Source of the DNA: an uncultured Prevotella sp.
Lineage (GTDB): Bacteria; Bacteroidota; Bacteroidia; Bacteroidales; Bacteroidaceae
Direction: 5' to 3'
NCBI GenBank assembly: GCA_905236165.1
Contig: CAJOOC010000016.1
Coordinates: 1-36,407 of the forward strand
DNA length: 36,407 nucleotides
Positions 16,409 to 25,043 of the stretch are shown one piece after another. The notes beneath the pieces were generated by a model. The model saw nothing but the letters and a program-made list of their open reading frames with translations. It was not told the origin of the DNA and did no database searches. Positions within the stretch are counted from its first letter, which is position 1; each line of letters begins with the position of its first letter. Both the position numbers and the translations under genes were made by a program.

Positions 16409-17065
16409 TTAGGGTATGATATAGAATGCTGTGAGGTGTATGCCTAAAGTAGTGTTATATCTGTGATCTTTCACGTTCTGATACTGGCTGACCTGTGATG
16501 TCACGTCATAATAGCAACGTGCTTCCACCTGGCCTACTATCTTTGGCGAAAAACGATACTCCATACCGATACCGCCCACATATCCGAAGCAGAAACGGTT
16601 GTCACGTTCCTTGTTGAAGTCCACATGCTGGTCAATCTGATATGCCACGCCACTCATGGCCTGCGATCCGCTGACGCTGCTATGGAACCAATAGCCGGCA
16701 TAGATGCCCGCATTGGTGAAGCCCCTCAGCCTCTCACCACCAAAGGAGAAAGATGCCATCAATGGCACCTGAACGTAATCGTTGCGATAGTAATAGCTGT
16801 TGGCTCCAATGGGCGAGCTGCGATGCTGGCGATGGTTCTTGTGGATATAATCGGCCTCTGCCCTGACGGCCAGCCAGTCAGAAAAGGCATATTGAGCCGT
16901 CACACCTGCCATGAGACCTATACGGGTGGAGTAGCTCCAGTCGTATTGGTACTGGTTGTCAACGCTATATTGGTTGAAATCGGGTCCAACGGTCAGTCCC
17001 ACTCGCCATTGTGCAAAGGAAGCAACGCTGGATAGAATAGACAGTATAAGTATAAGGTGTCTCAT
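16409..17065 (-). CDS. Outer-membrane beta-barrel protein, porin-like
   Basis: The 218-residue protein has a signal peptide (MRHLILILSILSSVASFAQ) and about eight amphipathic strands, as in small barrels of the OMP_b-brl group: VGLTVGPDFNQY, GLMAGVTAQYAF, VPLMASFSF, FTNAGIYAGYWF, YVGGIGMEYRF and a terminal GIHLTAFYIIP. Its ATG overlaps the AraC stop by 4 bp (17062-17065), so it is translated together with the regulator. The S41 protease gene follows after 23 nt. No specific function is known. Confidence 0.8.
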   Translation of the reverse strand: MRHLILILSILSSVASFAQWRVGLTVGPDFNQYSVDNQYQYDWSYSTRIGLMAGVTAQYAFSDWLAVRAEADYIHKNHRQHRSSPIGANSYYYRNDYVQVPLMASFSFGGERLRGFTNAGIYAGYWFHSSVSGSQAMSGVAYQIDQHVDFNKERDNRFCFGYVGGIGMEYRFSPKIVGQVEARCYYDVTSQVSQYQNVKDHRYNTTLGIHLTAFYIIP

Positions 17066-17904
17066 TGCAAATATTTTCCTTTGTAAAGAGAGCGGTATTC
17101 CAGTGGCGTCCTGCCCGTTACCTTCTTGAAAATCCTGGTGAAATAGGAATGGTCGCTAAATCCTGATGAATAGGCCACTTCCTTGATGGAGGCCTCTTCC
17201 GTAACGAGCTTCAGCTGAGAATACTCTATTCTCTTCTTAATGAGATACTGCAAGGGTGGCATGCCGAGTTCTTTCTTGAACAGTCGGATGAAATACGGCT
17301 TCGTAACACATGCCACAGATGCCATATCTTCAAGGCCTATATCCTCGGAAAAATGATTGGTGATATATGTTATCACCTTGGCAAGGCGTTCACGCTGAGT
17401 CCAGTCGCGAAGGGTAGCCTTGGCTATAAAATGCGACAAGAGGATTAGCATCATACCACGCAACATCATCTTCACAGACAGAGGGGTGTCATTATAGCGT
17501 ATGACATAATCGGAGAAGAACGTGTTGTTGTCGTAGGACGTGGGGTCAGAATCAGGAAGTGCTGCATCAGGAAACATGGAGCACATCCTTTGAAATATCC
17601 TCACATCATCGTCAGTTGCCTCTACCTCCGCAGGGATGTCATATCGCTCAAGGAAGTCCGTCTCCTTCTTATAACCCTCGCATACATGCAGATAGTAATG
17701 TGAGAAAATACCGCTGCATTCGTAGCTGTGGAGCGTGTATGCAGGAATGAGATAAAGATGCCCGGGCTTCAGTTGTATCGTCTCAGAAGACAAGTGTATA
17801 TATGCCGTGCCTTCTGTCACGAGAAATATTCTCATGAAAGGGCTCGACACTTTGCTCCAGTTCCAATCACCATTATGATGTGCGAAACCCACGTTGAGCA
17901 TCAT
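17062..17904 (-). CDS. AraC family transcriptional regulator
   Basis: An N-terminal cupin-like sensing domain (about 1-100 from my start, with GHLYLIPAYTLHSY) is followed by a C-terminal AraC double helix-turn-helix domain: EDIGLEDMASVACVTKPYFI and the signature FSDHSYFTRIFKKVTGRTPLEYR. I choose Met 17902-17904, or the next codon 17899-17901. The frame stays open upstream to 18063, but that stretch runs through the end of manC and a 14-nt tandem repeat and looks accidental. With this start the protein is about 280 residues, normal for the family. It is probably co-transcribed with the barrel and S41 genes and may control them. Confidence 0.85.
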   Translation of the reverse strand: MMLNVGFAHHNGDWNWSKVSSPFMRIFLVTEGTAYIHLSSETIQLKPGHLYLIPAYTLHSYECSGIFSHYYLHVCEGYKKETDFLERYDIPAEVEATDDDVRIFQRMCSMFPDAALPDSDPTSYDNNTFFSDYVIRYNDTPLSVKMMLRGMMLILLSHFIAKATLRDWTQRERLAKVITYITNHFSEDIGLEDMASVACVTKPYFIRLFKKELGMPPLQYLIKKRIEYSQLKLVTEEASIKEVAYSSGFSDHSYFTRIFKKVTGRTPLEYRSLYKGKYLQ

Positions 17905-17946
17905 TAGGTTAAGAGATTCGATAGGTTGCAAGGGGAAGGTAAATTG

Positions 17947-17974
17947 AGAGTTGAATGATGAGAGTTGAATTATG
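17947..17974. repeat. 14-nt tandem repeat between manC and the AraC gene
   Basis: AGAGTTGAATGATG at 17947-17960 and AGAGTTGAATTATG at 17961-17974 differ at one base. The repeat lies in the 91-nt gap and keeps a frame open upstream of the AraC start, which could mislead start-site calling. Confidence 0.7.
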
Positions 17975-17995
17975 AGGGATGAAGGAAGGATGGAG

Positions 17996-19048
17996 TTAAT
18001 TGACAGCAAACTCTTTGATGCGCTGTTCTTCTGACAGCTTGCAGATGAGGAGTCTGCCGTCACGCTGTGCCACGATATATCCGTTCAATCCCTGCACTAC
18101 AACCTGTTTGTTGCCTTCTACGTTGATGATACAGTTAGATGTCTCGAAGGTCTTTGCGTTCTGCGAAATAAGGCAATTGCCATTGGCATCCTTCTGCGAG
18201 AGTTGGGCTAAGGAGCCCCATGTGCCAAGGTCGCTCCATCCGAAGCTGCATGGGAAGACAAAAATCTCCTCAGCCTTTTCCATGATGGCATAGTCGATGG
18301 AGATGTTCTCGCTCTGTGCGTAGACGTTGTCGATGGCCTTCTGCTCTTCAGGTGTGCCATAGACGGCATAGAGCGATTCAAAGATGCGGTTTAATGCAGG
18401 CTGATACATTCTGAAAGCATTCACGATGGTGCGAACGTTCCAGATAAAGATGCCGGCATTCCAAAAGTAATTGTTGTGCTTGATGTATTGGCTGGCTGTC
18501 TCCAAATCGGGCTTTTCCTTGAAGGAGTCAACAGCAAATATTTCCTTGCTTCGAATACTCTGGGCAGATAGGTTGGCCTGTATATATCCATAGCCTGTCT
18601 CTGGCCTTGTGGGTTTCATGCCAAGGGTTACTATTCCGTCAGTTTCGCCAGCAAACTGCAACGCTCCTTTAATGACGCGCTGGAACTCCTTGACGTCCAT
18701 CACAACATGGTCGCTGGGCGTTACTACGATATTGGCCGAGGGGTCCTTGGCCTTTATTCGATAGCTTACGTAGGCTATGCATGGGGCTGTATTCCTGCGG
18801 CAAGGCTCACAAAGGATATTCTTGACGGGGATGTCAGGCAGTTGACTGTGAACTTTCTCTGCATACTGCGCACTTGTCACGACCCAAACGTTGTCTGGGT
18901 CACATACTGACTGGAAACGGTCGTAGGTAAGCTGAAGCAAGGTGCGCCCTACTCCAAGCACGTCAATAAACTGCTTGGGATTGTCTTGAGTGCTCATGGG
19001 CCAAAACCTGCTGCCTACACCGCCGGCCATTATGACGATATGATTCAT
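17996..19048 (-). CDS. manC: Mannose-1-phosphate guanylyltransferase
   Basis: The 350-residue enzyme makes GDP-mannose from mannose-1-phosphate and GTP for surface polysaccharides. The N-terminal pyrophosphorylase signature is AGGVGSRFWPMS followed by NPKQF. Further family features are TPSDHVV, ETGYGYI, FWNAGIFIWN and the GWSDLGTW segment. There is no C-terminal phosphomannose isomerase domain, so this is the single-function form. It lies between the AraC gene and rpoD; a four-copy 13-nt repeat occupies the gap to rpoD. Confidence 0.93.
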   Translation of the reverse strand: MNHIVIMAGGVGSRFWPMSTQDNPKQFIDVLGVGRTLLQLTYDRFQSVCDPDNVWVVTSAQYAEKVHSQLPDIPVKNILCEPCRRNTAPCIAYVSYRIKAKDPSANIVVTPSDHVVMDVKEFQRVIKGALQFAGETDGIVTLGMKPTRPETGYGYIQANLSAQSIRSKEIFAVDSFKEKPDLETASQYIKHNNYFWNAGIFIWNVRTIVNAFRMYQPALNRIFESLYAVYGTPEEQKAIDNVYAQSENISIDYAIMEKAEEIFVFPCSFGWSDLGTWGSLAQLSQKDANGNCLISQNAKTFETSNCIINVEGNKQVVVQGLNGYIVAQRDGRLLICKLSEEQRIKEFAVN

Positions 19049-19053
19049 ATAAT

Positions 19054-19106
19054 CAGAAACTTAAAACCTGAAACTAAAACCTGAAACTAAAACCTGAAAC
19101 TTAAAA
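19054..19106. repeat. 13/14-nt tandem repeat, four copies
   Basis: Units related to CTGAAACTAAAAC occur at 19054-19067, 19068-19080, 19081-19093 and 19094-19106; the middle two are identical and the outer ones carry an extra T. The array fills nearly the whole gap between rpoD and manC. Confidence 0.85.
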
Positions 19107-19109
19107 ACA

Positions 19110-19982
19110 TTATCCCAGGTACTTCATCAGTATCTTGGCATTTCCTGAGTCGCGGAGCTTGGTGATGGACTTCTCGCGTATCTGTCTTACACGCTCACGG
19201 GTCAAACCTAATTCGTCGCCTATCTCCTCAAGACCTTTCTCGTGACAACCAATGCCGAAGCACTCGCAGATGATAGTAATCTCACGTTCCTTCAGCACGC
19301 GGTTCAGTACGGCCTTCAGCTCTTGCGACATTGACTCATGGTCCACCTGCTTGTCGGTACGTGTCTCATCGCCGCTGGCCATCACGTCGAGCATACAGTT
19401 CTCCTCGCCATCCTGGAACGGCGCATCGATAGACACATGATGTCCGTCGGCCATGAGGCTCTGGCCAATCTTCTCCTCGTCGATGTTTGTCACTTCCGAC
19501 AACTCACCCACGCTTGGATGGCGCTGATTCTCCTGCTCAAACTTATTGATTTCGTGGTTGATCTTATTGAGCGAGCCTACCTGGTTCAATGGCAGCCTAA
19601 CGATACGGCTCTGTTCTGCAATAGCCTGGAGGATGCTCTGACGTATCCACCATACGGCATAAGAGATGAACTTGAAGCCGCGTGTCTCATCAAACTTCTG
19701 TGCTGCCTTGATAAGTCCGATATTGCCTTCATCGATAAGGTCAGTCAGGGACAGTCCCTGATGCTGATACTGCTTGGCTACAGAGACAACGAAACGCAGG
19801 TTTGCCGTAACAAGTTTGTCCTTTGCACGCTCTCCCTCCGGTCCTCCCCGGCGTATTGCCTGAGCCAACTCAATCTCCTCGTCAATAGTAATCAGCGGAG
19901 CACGTCCTATCTCTACCAGATACTTGTCTAATGCCTCGCTTGAACGGTTGGTAATACTCTTCTGAATCTTTAACTGTCTCAT
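19110..19982 (-). CDS. rpoD: Primary RNA polymerase sigma factor RpoD/SigA, Bacteroidota type
   Basis: The 290-residue sigma-70 factor lacks region 1.1, the usual compact form in this phylum. Region 1.2 (DKYLVEIGRAPLIT), region 2 (ANLRFVVSVAKQY, DLIDEGNIGLIKAA, FKFISYAVWWIRQSI), region 3 and region 4 (LEEIGDELGLTRERVRQIRE) are all present. It directs RNA polymerase to the TTTG/TAnnTTTG promoters seen in this window. The region 4 stretch ITIICECFGIGCHEKG is slightly divergent from the common form. It sits between a small secreted-protein gene (16 nt upstream) and manC. Confidence 0.95.
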   Translation of the reverse strand: MRQLKIQKSITNRSSEALDKYLVEIGRAPLITIDEEIELAQAIRRGGPEGERAKDKLVTANLRFVVSVAKQYQHQGLSLTDLIDEGNIGLIKAAQKFDETRGFKFISYAVWWIRQSILQAIAEQSRIVRLPLNQVGSLNKINHEINKFEQENQRHPSVGELSEVTNIDEEKIGQSLMADGHHVSIDAPFQDGEENCMLDVMASGDETRTDKQVDHESMSQELKAVLNRVLKEREITIICECFGIGCHEKGLEEIGDELGLTRERVRQIREKSITKLRDSGNAKILMKYLG

Positions 19983-19998
19983 TTCTTTTCGTCTATGC

Positions 19999-20415
19999 TT
20001 ACTTTTTGAATGTCATTGTTTTGGGTAGCTTTATCCACTTGCCCTTACCTGCTACCTTCAGCGTGCTCCCTTCGAGCTGCTTTAAGGTGAATGTGCCGTC
20101 AGGCTCCTGCGTCAACGATGCGTTGAGGTCTTCAGAGCCATAATCGTTAATCATTTCAAGATGTGCGCTCTTGCCGTCCTTGCTTATCATGGCATCTGTT
20201 ATAATCCACACTCGGGAGTCGGTGGTCTTCTTCAGATAGCCGTAGGTCTTGCCCAGGATGTCCTGCCCGGGTATCATCTCGGTCTCTTCATAGAGGTTCA
20301 GCTGTAGGAACACATCATACTCCTTATTATATATACGCGTGTGGAAGATGCTGTCCTCAGCCACCACGTGAAGTGAGGCTATCAGTAATGCTATGATAAG
20401 AAACCACCTATTCAT
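19999..20415 (-). CDS. Small secreted protein of unknown function
   Basis: The 138-residue protein has a signal peptide (1-19, ending HVVA). The body is predicted to be mostly beta-strand, with a repeated pattern of charged turns and no Cys after the signal. I recognise no family. Its start overlaps the folD stop by 8 bp (20408-20415) and its stop is 16 nt before rpoD, so it is embedded in a housekeeping transcript. It is probably a periplasmic beta-barrel or lipocalin-like fold, but that is a guess. Confidence 0.75.
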   Translation of the reverse strand: MNRWFLIIALLIASLHVVAEDSIFHTRIYNKEYDVFLQLNLYEETEMIPGQDILGKTYGYLKKTTDSRVWIITDAMISKDGKSAHLEMINDYGSEDLNASLTQEPDGTFTLKQLEGSTLKVAGKGKWIKLPKTMTFKK

Positions 20416-21286
20416 AATACTCCTTTTTACCTGCTGCCAATGTATTCTTCATCAGCGAGCATATTGTCATTGGTCCAACGCCACCAGGCACTGGTGTGAT
20501 GAACGAGCACTTCTCTGCCACATTCTCAAAATCCACATCGCCCGACAGTCGGAAGCCACTCTTGCGCGTAGCGTCGGGCACACGCGTGGTACCAACGTCT
20601 ACAATAACTGCGCCATCTTTTACCATGTCAGCTGTAACGAATCCCGGACGGCCTATGGCAGCAATGATTATATCTGCCTCCCGGCACTCCTCTTTGAGGT
20701 TAGCTGACCGTGAATGACATACTGTCACGGTGGCATCTCCATACTCCTTCTGCATCATCAGCTGCGCCATAGGCTTGCCAACGATGTTTGAGCGGCCAAG
20801 GATGACGCATTTCTTTCCTGATGTCTCTATGCAGTATCTCTTCAGTAGGGTTATGATGCCCAAAGGGGTAGCGGAGATAAAGCATGGGAGGCCTATCGCC
20901 ATACGTCCCACGTTGATGGGATGGAAGCCGTCGACGTCCTTGCGATAGTCTATGGCCTCTATAATCTTCTGTTCGTTTATGTGTTTGGGTAGAGGCAGCT
21001 GCACGATGAAACCGTCAACATCGGCATCCTTGTTAAGTTTGTCAACACATTCCAGAAGCTCTGCCTCCGTGATATTGTCTTCAAAACGAAGAAGGGTGCT
21101 CTTGAAGCCGCATGCTTCACACGCCAGCACCTTGTTCTTTACGTAGGTTTCAGAACCGCCGTCATGCCCCACAAGGACAGCAGCAAGATGAGGCTGCTTA
21201 CCGCCCTTGGACATTATGTCCTTCACTTCCTCAGCTATTTCGGCCTTAATGGCTGTCGCCGTAGCTTTTCCGTCAATTAATTGCAT
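20408..21286 (-). CDS. folD: Bifunctional methylenetetrahydrofolate dehydrogenase/cyclohydrolase
   Basis: FolD interconverts 5,10-methylene-, methenyl- and 10-formyl-tetrahydrofolate in the cytoplasm. I choose Met 21284-21286 ([10 protein letters not shown]), giving 292 residues. The catalytic YxxxK is YVKNK (Tyr48 to Lys52), matching the spacing in E. coli FolD. QLPLPKH and the C-terminal PGGVGPMTI motif are also present, as is GRSNIVGKP of the NAD(P) domain. An in-frame Met 10 codons upstream is possible but lies in repeat-like DNA. Confidence 0.96.
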   Translation of the reverse strand: MQLIDGKATATAIKAEIAEEVKDIMSKGGKQPHLAAVLVGHDGGSETYVKNKVLACEACGFKSTLLRFEDNITEAELLECVDKLNKDADVDGFIVQLPLPKHINEQKIIEAIDYRKDVDGFHPINVGRMAIGLPCFISATPLGIITLLKRYCIETSGKKCVILGRSNIVGKPMAQLMMQKEYGDATVTVCHSRSANLKEECREADIIIAAIGRPGFVTADMVKDGAVIVDVGTTRVPDATRKSGFRLSGDVDFENVAEKCSFITPVPGGVGPMTICSLMKNTLAAGKKEYYE

Positions 21287-21397
21287 GGAGTTATTTTGTT
21301 GTTTTACAATTTTCAATTATTGCGTTGTAACGTTATGTCGTTATTGTGTCATAACGTTGTTACGCTGTTACGCTGTTACTTGTTACGCTTCATCTGT
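21287..21397. repeat. Repeat-rich folD-ffh spacer with a 9-bp hairpin
   Basis: The 111-nt gap carries repeated CGTTGTAAC/GTTACGCT-type units (for example TGTTACGC three times near 21365-21388). AACGTTATG (21329-21337) and CATAACGTT (21350-21358) form a perfect 9-bp stem with a 12-nt loop. No T-run follows on the - strand, so it is not a clear terminator. Confidence 0.65.
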
Positions 21398-22762
21398 TTA
21401 TTTTGGCATTCCCGGCATTCCCGGCATTCCTTTCATACCCTTCATCATGCCCGCCATCTTGGCCATTCCGCCTCCTGAGAACATGTGCATCATCTTGCGC
21501 ATCTGGTCAAACTGCTTGATGAGACGGTTCACCTCCTCTTCAGTTGTACCTGAGCCCTTGGCTATGCGCTGTCTGCGAGAGCGCCCCTTGGAGAGGATGT
21601 CGGGGTTTGCACGTTCCTTCGGAGTCATAGAGTGTATGATGGCCTCGATGCTCTTGAAGGCATCGTCGTCGATGTCTACATCCTTGATTGCTTTGCCAAC
21701 ACCTGGTATCATGGCTGCAAGGTCCTTGATGTTACCCATCTTCTTGATCTGCTGGATTTGTCCGAGGAAGTCGTCGAAGTCGAACTTGTTCTTTGCAATC
21801 TTCTTCTGAAGGCGCTTTGCTTCCTCAAGGTCAAACTGCTGCTGTGCCCTTTCCACGAGTGACACCACATCACCCATACCAAGGATTCTGTCAGCCATGC
21901 GTTCTGGATGGAACACGTCGAGGGCTTCCATCTTCTCGCCCGTACCTATAAACTTGATAGGCTTGTCCACAACGCTGCGTATGGATAGTGCAGCACCGCC
22001 ACGTGTGTCGCCATCGAGTTTTGACAGTATCACGCCGTCTATCTCAAGGCGTTCGTTGAAGGTCTTGGCCGTGTTGACCGCATCCTGACCTGTCATAGCA
22101 TCTACGACGAGAAGCGTCTCGTCGGGATTGATGGCTTTTCGTATGTCCTCAGCCTGTTGCATCAGCTCCTCATCAATGGATTGACGGCCTGCCGTATCAA
22201 CAATGACGACATCGTATGACTTCAACTTTGCCTCCTTGATTGCGTCCAGCGCTACCTGTACGGGTTTTTTCGCGCCTTCTTCCATGTAGATGGGTACCTC
22301 CACCTGTTCTGCCAGCACCTTCAGCTGTTCCATGGCAGCAGGACGGAAGGTGTCGCAGGCTGCCAGCAATGGTCTCTTATGCTTCTGTTTCTTGAGGTAG
22401 AGAGCCAGTTTTCCGGCCATCGTGGTTTTACCAGCACCGTTAAGACCCGCCATCATGATGACAGATGGGCGGCCTGAGAGGTTCAGCTCCGTAGCGCTGC
22501 CACCCATCAGTGTGGCCAGCTCGTCATGTACAAGCTTCACCATCAGCTGTCCTGGCTTGATGGCTGTCAGCACATTCATGCCAAGGGCCTTCTGCTTTAC
22601 GGTATCGGTAAAAGTCTTAGCTACTTTATAGTTCACGTCGGCATCAATAAGAGCACGACGTACATCCTTGAGCGTTTCAGCTACATTAATTTCGGTTATC
22701 TTACCCTCACCCTTGAGGATCTTAAATGAGCGTTCTAATCGATCTGAGAGATTTTCAAACAT
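21398..22762 (-). CDS. ffh: Signal recognition particle protein Ffh (SRP54)
   Basis: The 454-residue GTPase binds signal sequences of nascent membrane proteins together with 4.5S RNA and hands them to FtsY. It contains the N domain, the G domain with P-loop GLNGAGKTT, DTAGRQ and SKLDGDTRGGAA, and a Met-rich M domain (RKMMHMFSGGG...MAGMMKGMKG). The C-terminus GMPGMPGMPK is coded by a 9-bp tandem repeat (about 21404-21430). The gap to rfbB is 26 nt. Confidence 0.97.
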   Translation of the reverse strand: MFENLSDRLERSFKILKGEGKITEINVAETLKDVRRALIDADVNYKVAKTFTDTVKQKALGMNVLTAIKPGQLMVKLVHDELATLMGGSATELNLSGRPSVIMMAGLNGAGKTTMAGKLALYLKKQKHKRPLLAACDTFRPAAMEQLKVLAEQVEVPIYMEEGAKKPVQVALDAIKEAKLKSYDVVIVDTAGRQSIDEELMQQAEDIRKAINPDETLLVVDAMTGQDAVNTAKTFNERLEIDGVILSKLDGDTRGGAALSIRSVVDKPIKFIGTGEKMEALDVFHPERMADRILGMGDVVSLVERAQQQFDLEEAKRLQKKIAKNKFDFDDFLGQIQQIKKMGNIKDLAAMIPGVGKAIKDVDIDDDAFKSIEAIIHSMTPKERANPDILSKGRSRRQRIAKGSGTTEEEVNRLIKQFDQMRKMMHMFSGGGMAKMAGMMKGMKGMPGMPGMPK

Positions 22763-22788
22763 TTCCTGATATTATCTGTTCTTTTTTA

Positions 22789-23922
22789 TTATCTGTTCTT
22801 ATACATATTCTCGTAATACTTCTCGTAGTCACCGGAAGTAACGTTCTCCATCCATTCTTCGTTGTCCAGATACCACTTCACGGTCTTTTCTATCCCCTCC
22901 TCAAACTGCAGCGACGGTTCCCATCCGAGTTCCTTCTGCAGCTTCGTTGAGTCGATAGCATAGCGCGCATCGTGGCCGAGACGGTCGGTGACGTATGTGA
23001 TGAGATTCATATCCTCACCTGGTTCGCGTCCTAACAGACGGTCAACGGTATTGATGACAACCTTTATGATGTCAATATTCTTCCATTCGTTGAAACCTCC
23101 GATGTTGTATGTCTCGGCAATGGTGCCGCGATGGAAAATAAGGTCTATAGCCCTTGCGTGGTCCTCAACAAAGAGCCAGTCGCGCACGTTCTCGCCCTTT
23201 CCATAGACGGGCAAGGGCTTCCTGTGTCTTATATTATTAATAAATAAAGGTATCAGCTTCTCGGGGAACTGGTATGGGCCATAGTTGTTTGAGCAGTTGG
23301 TAACTATCGTTGGCATACCGTATGTGTCGTGATATGCTCTGACGAAATGGTCGCTGCTGGCCTTGCTGGCCGAATATGGTGAATGCGGCTGATACTTTGT
23401 GTTCTCGTAGAAGAAGTCCTCACCATAGGCCAGATGATGCTCCTGGCTTGATGCCGTAGTAGCAAACGGTGGTTCTATGCCCTTTGGATGTGTCATTTTC
23501 AGCGCGCCATATACCTCATCGGTTGAGATGTGGTAGAAGCGCTTGCCTTCATATTTCTCTGGCAGCGACTCCCAGTAAAGCTTTGCTGCCTGCAACAGCG
23601 AGAGCGTTCCCATGACATTGGTACGTGCAAAGGTGAAGGGGTCTTTGATGCTGCGATCCACGTGGCTCTCAGCGGCAAGATGTATGATGCCGTCAATCTT
23701 CTCCTGCTGCATAAGCTGGTAGAACGAGTCGAAATCGCAGATATCCATCTTGACAAACTTATAGTTAGGTTCGTTCTCTATATCCTTCAGGTTGGCAAGG
23801 TTGCCTGCGTATGTCAGCTTATCCAGATTGATGATATTGTAATCAGGATACTTCTTTACGAAAAGCCTAACGACATGTGAGCCTATGAAGCCGGCTCCGC
23901 CTGTAATAACGATACTCTTCAT
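22789..23922 (-). CDS. rfbB: dTDP-glucose 4,6-dehydratase
   Basis: The 377-residue SDR enzyme turns dTDP-glucose into dTDP-4-keto-6-deoxyglucose. It has the NAD-binding GGAGFIGSH (8-16), the catalytic-loop TDEVYG (134-139) and YSASK (Tyr183, Lys187). FVEDHARAI and the RYAIDST...LGWEP C-terminal features of the RmlB family are clear. It is the third of three rml genes transcribed leftward (D, A, B). The gap to rfbA is 39 nt. Confidence 0.96.
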   Translation of the reverse strand: MKSIVITGGAGFIGSHVVRLFVKKYPDYNIINLDKLTYAGNLANLKDIENEPNYKFVKMDICDFDSFYQLMQQEKIDGIIHLAAESHVDRSIKDPFTFARTNVMGTLSLLQAAKLYWESLPEKYEGKRFYHISTDEVYGALKMTHPKGIEPPFATTASSQEHHLAYGEDFFYENTKYQPHSPYSASKASSDHFVRAYHDTYGMPTIVTNCSNNYGPYQFPEKLIPLFINNIRHRKPLPVYGKGENVRDWLFVEDHARAIDLIFHRGTIAETYNIGGFNEWKNIDIIKVVINTVDRLLGREPGEDMNLITYVTDRLGHDARYAIDSTKLQKELGWEPSLQFEEGIEKTVKWYLDNEEWMENVTSGDYEKYYENMYKNR

Positions 23923-23961
23923 TATGTGAATGTTGTTTTTTTTTGTTTGTTAGGACACGCC

Positions 23962-24867
23962 TTAATTGTCCATTCCTGTACCGAATGCCTTCACCTCGTC
24001 GATAACCTTCAGCAGGTATTGTCCGTACTGGTTCTTAAGCATCGGTTGTGCGAGCTCACGCATCTTCGCCTCATCAATCCACCCCTTGCGGTATGCTATG
24101 CCTTCGAGGCATGCCACCTTCAGGCCTTGTCGCTTTTCCAGCACCTCGATATATGTTGAGGCTTCGGAAAGAGAGTCGTGTGTGCCTGTGTCGAGCCATG
24201 CGAAGCCTCTACCCAGTGTCTGCACTTTCAGTTCTCCGTCTTCAAGGAATTTCTGGTTGACGGTGGTGATTTCATATTCTCCTCTTGCCGAGGGTCTGAT
24301 GTTGGCAGCCACATCTACAACCTTGTTGGGATAGAAATAGAGTCCTACAACGGCGTAGTTGCTCTTGGGCTTGGCTGGCTTCTCTTCTATAGAGAGACAG
24401 TTGCCGTCTTTGTCCATCTCTGCCACGCCGTAGCGCTCTGGGTCGTTCACCCAATAGCCGAAGACCGTAGCCTTCTTATCCTCCTCTGCCGTCCTGACAG
24501 CCTCTTTGAGCATCTTGCTGAACCCGTTGCCCTGGAAGATATTGTCGCCGAGCACGAGGCATGCGCAGTCATCGCCTATGAAGTCCCTACCTATGGTGAA
24601 AGCCTGCGCCAATCCGTCGGGTGAGGGCTGCTCTGCATATTCGAAGTGTACACCATAGTCAGAGCCGTCTCCAAGAAGGCGCTTGAAGCCGGGGAGGTCG
24701 AAAGGTGTGGAGATGATGAGGATATCCCTTATTCCTGACAGCATGAGCACCGAGATGGGATAGTATATCATCGGTTTGTCATAAATGGGCATCAGCTGCT
24801 TTGATATTCCTTTGGTGATGGGGTAAAGGCGAGTGCCTGAACCACCAGCTAAAACGATTCCCTTCAT
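23962..24867 (-). CDS. rfbA: Glucose-1-phosphate thymidylyltransferase
   Basis: The 301-residue enzyme makes dTDP-glucose from dTTP and glucose-1-phosphate, the first step towards dTDP-rhamnose. It begins [16 protein letters not shown], followed by [16 protein letters not shown], the RmlA signature. The full family length is present, including [15 protein letters not shown]. In most Bacteroidota and other bacteria rfbC lies next to it, but here the 155-nt gap upstream holds only repeats. Confidence 0.97.
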   Translation of the reverse strand: MKGIVLAGGSGTRLYPITKGISKQLMPIYDKPMIYYPISVLMLSGIRDILIISTPFDLPGFKRLLGDGSDYGVHFEYAEQPSPDGLAQAFTIGRDFIGDDCACLVLGDNIFQGNGFSKMLKEAVRTAEEDKKATVFGYWVNDPERYGVAEMDKDGNCLSIEEKPAKPKSNYAVVGLYFYPNKVVDVAANIRPSARGEYEITTVNQKFLEDGELKVQTLGRGFAWLDTGTHDSLSEASTYIEVLEKRQGLKVACLEGIAYRKGWIDEAKMRELAQPMLKNQYGQYLLKVIDEVKAFGTGMDN

Positions 24868-24926
24868 AGCTGAAATATTAATATTTTGTTAATTGGCTTA
24901 TGCCGGCCCGCTCGCAATGCTCGGGG

Positions 24927-24998
24927 TTAACTTCGTTGACCCACTCAGGACGCTCCTTGAAACGGCAAGCGTTTCATAGTCGCCTCGTTCGGGGTTCG
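24927..24998 (-). repeat. 72-bp dispersed repeat, copy A
   Basis: Read on the - strand, this is 65/72 identical to 30935-31006 on the + strand, and all seven differences are transitions. It includes the small stem GAAACG/CGTTTC around CTTGC. It lies between rfbA and rfbD and abuts the 8-nt repeat array at 24998. Confidence 0.88.
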
Positions 24999-25043
24999 TT
25001 AATTTGTCAATTTGTTAATTTGTTAATTTGTCAATTTGTCAAT
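24998..25043. repeat. 8-nt tandem array running into the rfbD 3' end
   Basis: Units of GTTAATTT or GTCAATTT occur at 24998-25005, 25006-25013, 25014-25021, 25022-25029 and 25030-25037, with a partial sixth at 25038-25043. The rfbD stop codon (25023-25025) lies inside the array, so the last residues of RfbD (IDKLTN) are coded by it. Confidence 0.9.

Noticed and set aside
17905..18063. N-terminal extension of the AraC frame
   Set aside because: It overlaps the manC end and a 14-nt tandem repeat, has Ser-rich composition and would precede a normal AraC start.
24998..25043. CRISPR array
   Set aside because: Units are 8 nt with no spacers, and no cas genes are present.
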